A stretch of 64,000 nucleotides of DNA from Sandaracinaceae bacterium. GTDB taxonomy: Bacteria > Myxococcota_A > Polyangia > Polyangiales > Houyiibacteriaceae. Under the pieces are notes generated by a model. The model made no database searches. It saw nothing but the letters and a program-made list of their open reading frames with translations, and was not told the DNA's origin. This document shows, piece after piece, positions 61,657 to 64,000 of the stretch (the first letter of the stretch is position 1; each line of letters begins with the position of its first letter). Location of the stretch: the NCBI GenBank assembly GCA_016706685.1, contig JADJJE010000001.1:124001-188000 (forward strand), in the 5' to 3' direction. Made by a program: the position numbers and the translations under genes.

Positions 61657-62789
61657 GCCGTAGAGCCCTCACTCCCATTCGCAAGCCGCGCGCGCTGCAC
61701 CTCTGCCTCGTGGCGCTCGCCCTGCTCACCGGCTGCGCCGCGCTCGGCAAGGAGACGCCGTTCTCGGAGCCCGTCAGCACCAGCGGCGTGGGCCCCTTCC
61801 GGCGCCTCACCGACGAAGAGACCCGCTTCCGTGGGCGCGCCATCGAGCTGGGCAACGTGGCTGTGGACCGCGCTTCCTTCGCGGGCGGCTCGCTTTTCTA
61901 TGGCGCCGCCCCCGCCCTCGATCCGCTGCCGGTGCGCAACCCCGCGCTGCCGGTGAACGAGCTGGACCCCGCGCAGCTCGAGCCCTTTCGCATCTTCCGC
62001 AGCAGCACGGAGACGGAGTTCGGCTTCGACCCCGGCACGGTGCTGCTCACCGCCAGCGAGGCCTGGGAGGGCGGCTACGTCACACAGCCCTTCGCGCTCG
62101 AGCTGGCCGACGGCTCCGTGCGCCTCTACTACGCCGCCGCGGGTGGCATCGGCGTGGCCGTGGCCCAGAGCGCAGACGGCACGTTCACGCGCAATGGCGA
62201 CGGCCTCGCGCTGGCCAACAACATGGGCGTGCAGGCCGCTGGCCTGCGCTCGCCCGCGGTCGCCCAGCTGGACGGCACGTACTACTTGTACGCCGACGAC
62301 GGCGTGGACGTGTGGGTGGCCACCTCGGTGGACGGGCTCAGCTTCACGCTGCTGGACACCGACGACGCGGCCGCCGGGGTGAACCCGCTGGCCATCCCGG
62401 GACCCGCCGACGAAGACGACCCGATGGAGCGCGCGCACGTGAGCCCGGCCGCCACCGTGGCCACGTCGCCTACGGGGCGCACCACGCTGCGGCTCTATGT
62501 AGAGGCCCAACAGGTCCCCGAGGACCCTGCCACGGACGACGACCGCATCATCTTGGCCCTGGCCAGCCTGGACGGCGTGAGCTTCGAGCGCGCGCGCCTA
62601 CCGGCCCACGAAGCAGGCGATTCCCCTGGGCAGCCCACCCTGCGCCCCTACCAAGACGGCGTCAGCGAGTCGCTCATGTACATGACCGTGGCACGCGGCA
62701 TGAACCCTCAGTTGCGCGCCGTGGTGCTCGCGGTAGACCCTGGCCGCGCGAGCTTCGCGCCCGAAGCCGAGATGGAGGCAATGCCTTGA
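61653..62789 (+). CDS. Lipoprotein, possible five-bladed beta-propeller
   Basis: The 378-residue product has a lipoprotein signal (ALHLCLVALALLTGC). The mature part has repeated strands of the kind seen in glycosidase-like beta-propellers (SVRLYYAAAGGIGVAVAQSADG, RSPAVAQLDGTYYLYADDG, VWVATSVDGLSFTLLDT). No catalytic set was confirmed, so a binding role is as likely as an enzymatic one. Its ATG overlaps the FadL2 stop by 4 nt (ATGA), and the next gene again overlaps by 4 nt. It may be a partner lipoprotein for the FadL pair. Confidence 0.8.
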   Translation: MSRRALTPIRKPRALHLCLVALALLTGCAALGKETPFSEPVSTSGVGPFRRLTDEETRFRGRAIELGNVAVDRASFAGGSLFYGAAPALDPLPVRNPALPVNELDPAQLEPFRIFRSSTETEFGFDPGTVLLTASEAWEGGYVTQPFALELADGSVRLYYAAAGGIGVAVAQSADGTFTRNGDGLALANNMGVQAAGLRSPAVAQLDGTYYLYADDGVDVWVATSVDGLSFTLLDTDDAAAGVNPLAIPGPADEDDPMERAHVSPAATVATSPTGRTTLRLYVEAQQVPEDPATDDDRIILALASLDGVSFERARLPAHEAGDSPGQPTLRPYQDGVSESLMYMTVARGMNPQLRAVVLAVDPGRASFAPEAEMEAMP

Positions 62790-63415
62790 ACGCTGAGCTG
62801 GTGAGCCCGGACCACGAGGAAGACGACCCCCAGGGCCTGCGCGAGCGCAAGAAGGTCCAGACACGCGAGGCGTTGGTGAACGCGGCCCGCGACCTGTTCC
62901 TGGAGCGCGGCTTCGACAGCGTGACGGTGGACGAGATCGCCGCCGTGGCCAACGTGTCGCGCCGCACGTTCTTTCGGTATTTCGCCACCAAGGAAGCGGC
63001 TGCGTTCCCCAACCGTGATCTGTGGCTCGAGCAGTTTCATGGCTTGACCGCTCACCGCTCGGGTGAGGCCGCCTACCAGACGGTGCGGCGGGCCATCCTG
63101 ACCATGGCCAGCGCGTTCATGCAGAACCGCGACATGATGGTGGCACAGCACCGCATCGCCAACGGCGCCACTTCGCTCATCGCCTACCAGCGCGACGTGG
63201 ACCGTGTGTGGGCCGACGTCATCGCCGACGCCCTGCGCGCCGAGCACGGCAGCCGTGAGTCGCGCCTGATCGGCGCCGCCATGATGGGCGTCATCCGCGC
63301 CACGCTCGACGAGTGGTTCGCGCAGGGGGCCCTTGGCGACCTGTTGGACATGGGGACCATGGCGCTCGAGCTGGTGGAGCGCGGCGTGCTGCACACCGCC
63401 CCCAAGAACGGCTGA
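62786..63415 (+). CDS. TetR-family transcriptional regulator
   Basis: The 209-residue protein has an N-terminal HTH (VTVDEIAAVANVSRRTFFRYFATKEAA, about residues 47-73) and a TetR-type helical ligand domain. TTG 62786 overlaps the stop of the lipoprotein gene, and GGAGG lies 7 nt upstream; GTG 62801 is an alternative. It probably represses the FadL operon through the palindromes at 58920-58975 and responds to a hydrophobic ligand. This is an inference from gene order and operator-like sites, not demonstrated. Confidence 0.9.
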   Translation: MNAELVSPDHEEDDPQGLRERKKVQTREALVNAARDLFLERGFDSVTVDEIAAVANVSRRTFFRYFATKEAAAFPNRDLWLEQFHGLTAHRSGEAAYQTVRRAILTMASAFMQNRDMMVAQHRIANGATSLIAYQRDVDRVWADVIADALRAEHGSRESRLIGAAMMGVIRATLDEWFAQGALGDLLDMGTMALELVERGVLHTAPKNG

Positions 63416-63436
63416 GCCCAAAGCGCGCGATCACGG

Positions 63437-63522
63437 ACGTGAACGTGGTCGTTGACGTGCTCGTGCTCGTGAACGGCCGAGCACGAGCGCGAGCACGTCA
63501 ACGTTCACGTTCACGTTCACGT
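63437..63522. repeat. Large hairpin made of hexamer-type repeats after the TetR gene
   Basis: The left arm (about 63437-63470) with CGTTGACGTGCTCG faces a right arm (about 63478-63522) with CGAGCACGTCAACG and several GTTCAC units; the arms pair over about 25-30 bp with an insertion. The structure lies 22 nt after the TetR stop and upstream of the isocitrate dehydrogenase gene. It could terminate the FadL operon. It follows the same design as the repeats near 17500 and 41460. Confidence 0.55.
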
Positions 63523-63613
63523 GGATGCTTGGGCAAACTCTTGCTTTGGGCTGGCGTGCCCTGGGCTGCGCGGGGCATGCTCTCACCCTCCCTTGGCAAC
63601 CAGAACAGCACCC

Positions 63614-64000
63614 ATGACCACCAAGCCGACGATCCTCTACACGTTCACCGACGAGGCGCCTGCCCTCGCGACCTTCTCCCTGCTGCCCATCCTCAAGGCC
63701 TTCGCGGCGCCCGCCGGGATCGCCATCGAGACGCGCGACATCTCGCTCGCGGCCCGCATCCTGGCGGCCTTCCCAGAGAGCCTGACCGAAGCGCAGCGCG
63801 TGCCCGACACGCTCGGCGAGCTGGGCAAGCTGGTGGTCCAGCCCGACGCCAACATCATCAAGCTGCCCAACGTCAGCGCGTCCATGCCGCAGCTGAAGGC
63901 CGCCATCGCGGAGCTGCAGTCGGATGGCTATGCCGTCCCCAGCTACCCGGACGAGCCCAGCACCGACGACGAGCGGCAGGCCAAGGCGCGCTACGACCGC
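63614..64000 (+). CDS. icd: Monomeric NADP-dependent isocitrate dehydrogenase (partial, 5' part)
   Basis: The first 129 residues match monomeric isocitrate dehydrogenase: ILYTFTDEAPALATFSLLPILKAF, AAPAGIAIETRDISLAARILAAFPESL, NIIKLPNVSASMPQLKAAIAEL and DERQAKARYDR. The full enzyme in this family is about 740 residues, so most of it lies beyond the window. It oxidises isocitrate to 2-oxoglutarate with NADP+ in the cytoplasm. ATG 63614 fits the family's N-terminus. A repeat hairpin lies upstream. Confidence 0.95.
   Translation, partial: MTTKPTILYTFTDEAPALATFSLLPILKAFAAPAGIAIETRDISLAARILAAFPESLTEAQRVPDTLGELGKLVVQPDANIIKLPNVSASMPQLKAAIAELQSDGYAVPSYPDEPSTDDERQAKARYDR

Overview
The window is about 64 kb of very GC-rich bacterial chromosome. 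Genes are densely packed on both strands, with many GTG starts and a few TTG starts. Several features point to a myxobacterium-like member of the Myxococcota, perhaps Polyangia: cysteine-rich Dickkopf-like lipoproteins, a giant Ser/Thr kinase-ATPase-cyclase fusion, a CorE-like cysteine-tailed ECF sigma factor, TPR proteins and many small lipoproteins. This assignment is an inference from gene content. No rRNA, tRNA, CRISPR array or prophage was recognised.

Layout. 1-1.2 kb: end of an unknown gene, a small lipoprotein and cutA. 1.2-14.3 kb: a surface-polysaccharide region with a GT4 glycosyltransferase on the minus strand. Facing it are a Wzx-like flippase, a second GT4 enzyme, a GT28-like enzyme, a methyltransferase and an HTTM-like membrane protein gene. 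The last of these is cut in two by a decayed IS66-family element (8075-10426). A patatin-like phospholipase and a UDP-glucose 6-dehydrogenase follow. 14.3-18.5 kb: PaaX-type regulator, AidB-like acyl-CoA dehydrogenase, a MITE-like non-coding element with hexamer repeats, and a TPR membrane protein. 18.6-20.9 kb: lipoprotein, efp and an EpmA-like gene in one run, so elongation factor P is encoded beside its probable modifying enzyme. 20.9-25.4 kb: lipoprotein, mazG, a MocR-type regulator and a DUF1517-like membrane protein. 25.5-32.9 kb: two MMPL/RND exporters and two CNNM/CorC-like proteins, all on the minus strand. 33-41.4 kb: a flavin amine-oxidase-like enzyme, the 1793-residue kinase fusion, and a metallothionein-like gene overlapping a CorE-like sigma gene. 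41.5-58 kb: a 1322-residue TPR protein, an old-yellow-enzyme homologue, two Cys-rich lipoproteins, a SOUL protein, an AlkD-like protein, an orphan ABC ATPase with a zinc-ribbon membrane protein, an SGNH hydrolase, small proteins and a DEAD-box helicase with its own terminator. 58-63.4 kb: an unknown gene, then a translationally coupled operon of two FadL-like porins, a lipoprotein and a TetR regulator, with stacked palindromes upstream. 63.6 kb to the end: the start of a monomeric NADP isocitrate dehydrogenase.

The most unusual signals are five. (1) The overlapping metallothionein-like/ECF sigma pair. (2) A ~0.5-kb MITE-like element with 18-bp terminal inverted repeats and 11-bp flanking direct repeats. 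(3) Hexanucleotide-repeat hairpins placed just 3' of stop codons at three loci. (4) The IS66 interruption of a polysaccharide-cluster gene, with a degenerate 8-bp target duplication. (5) The EpmA-like enzyme with an extra N-terminal OB-fold-like domain. No clear new defence or phage system was found.
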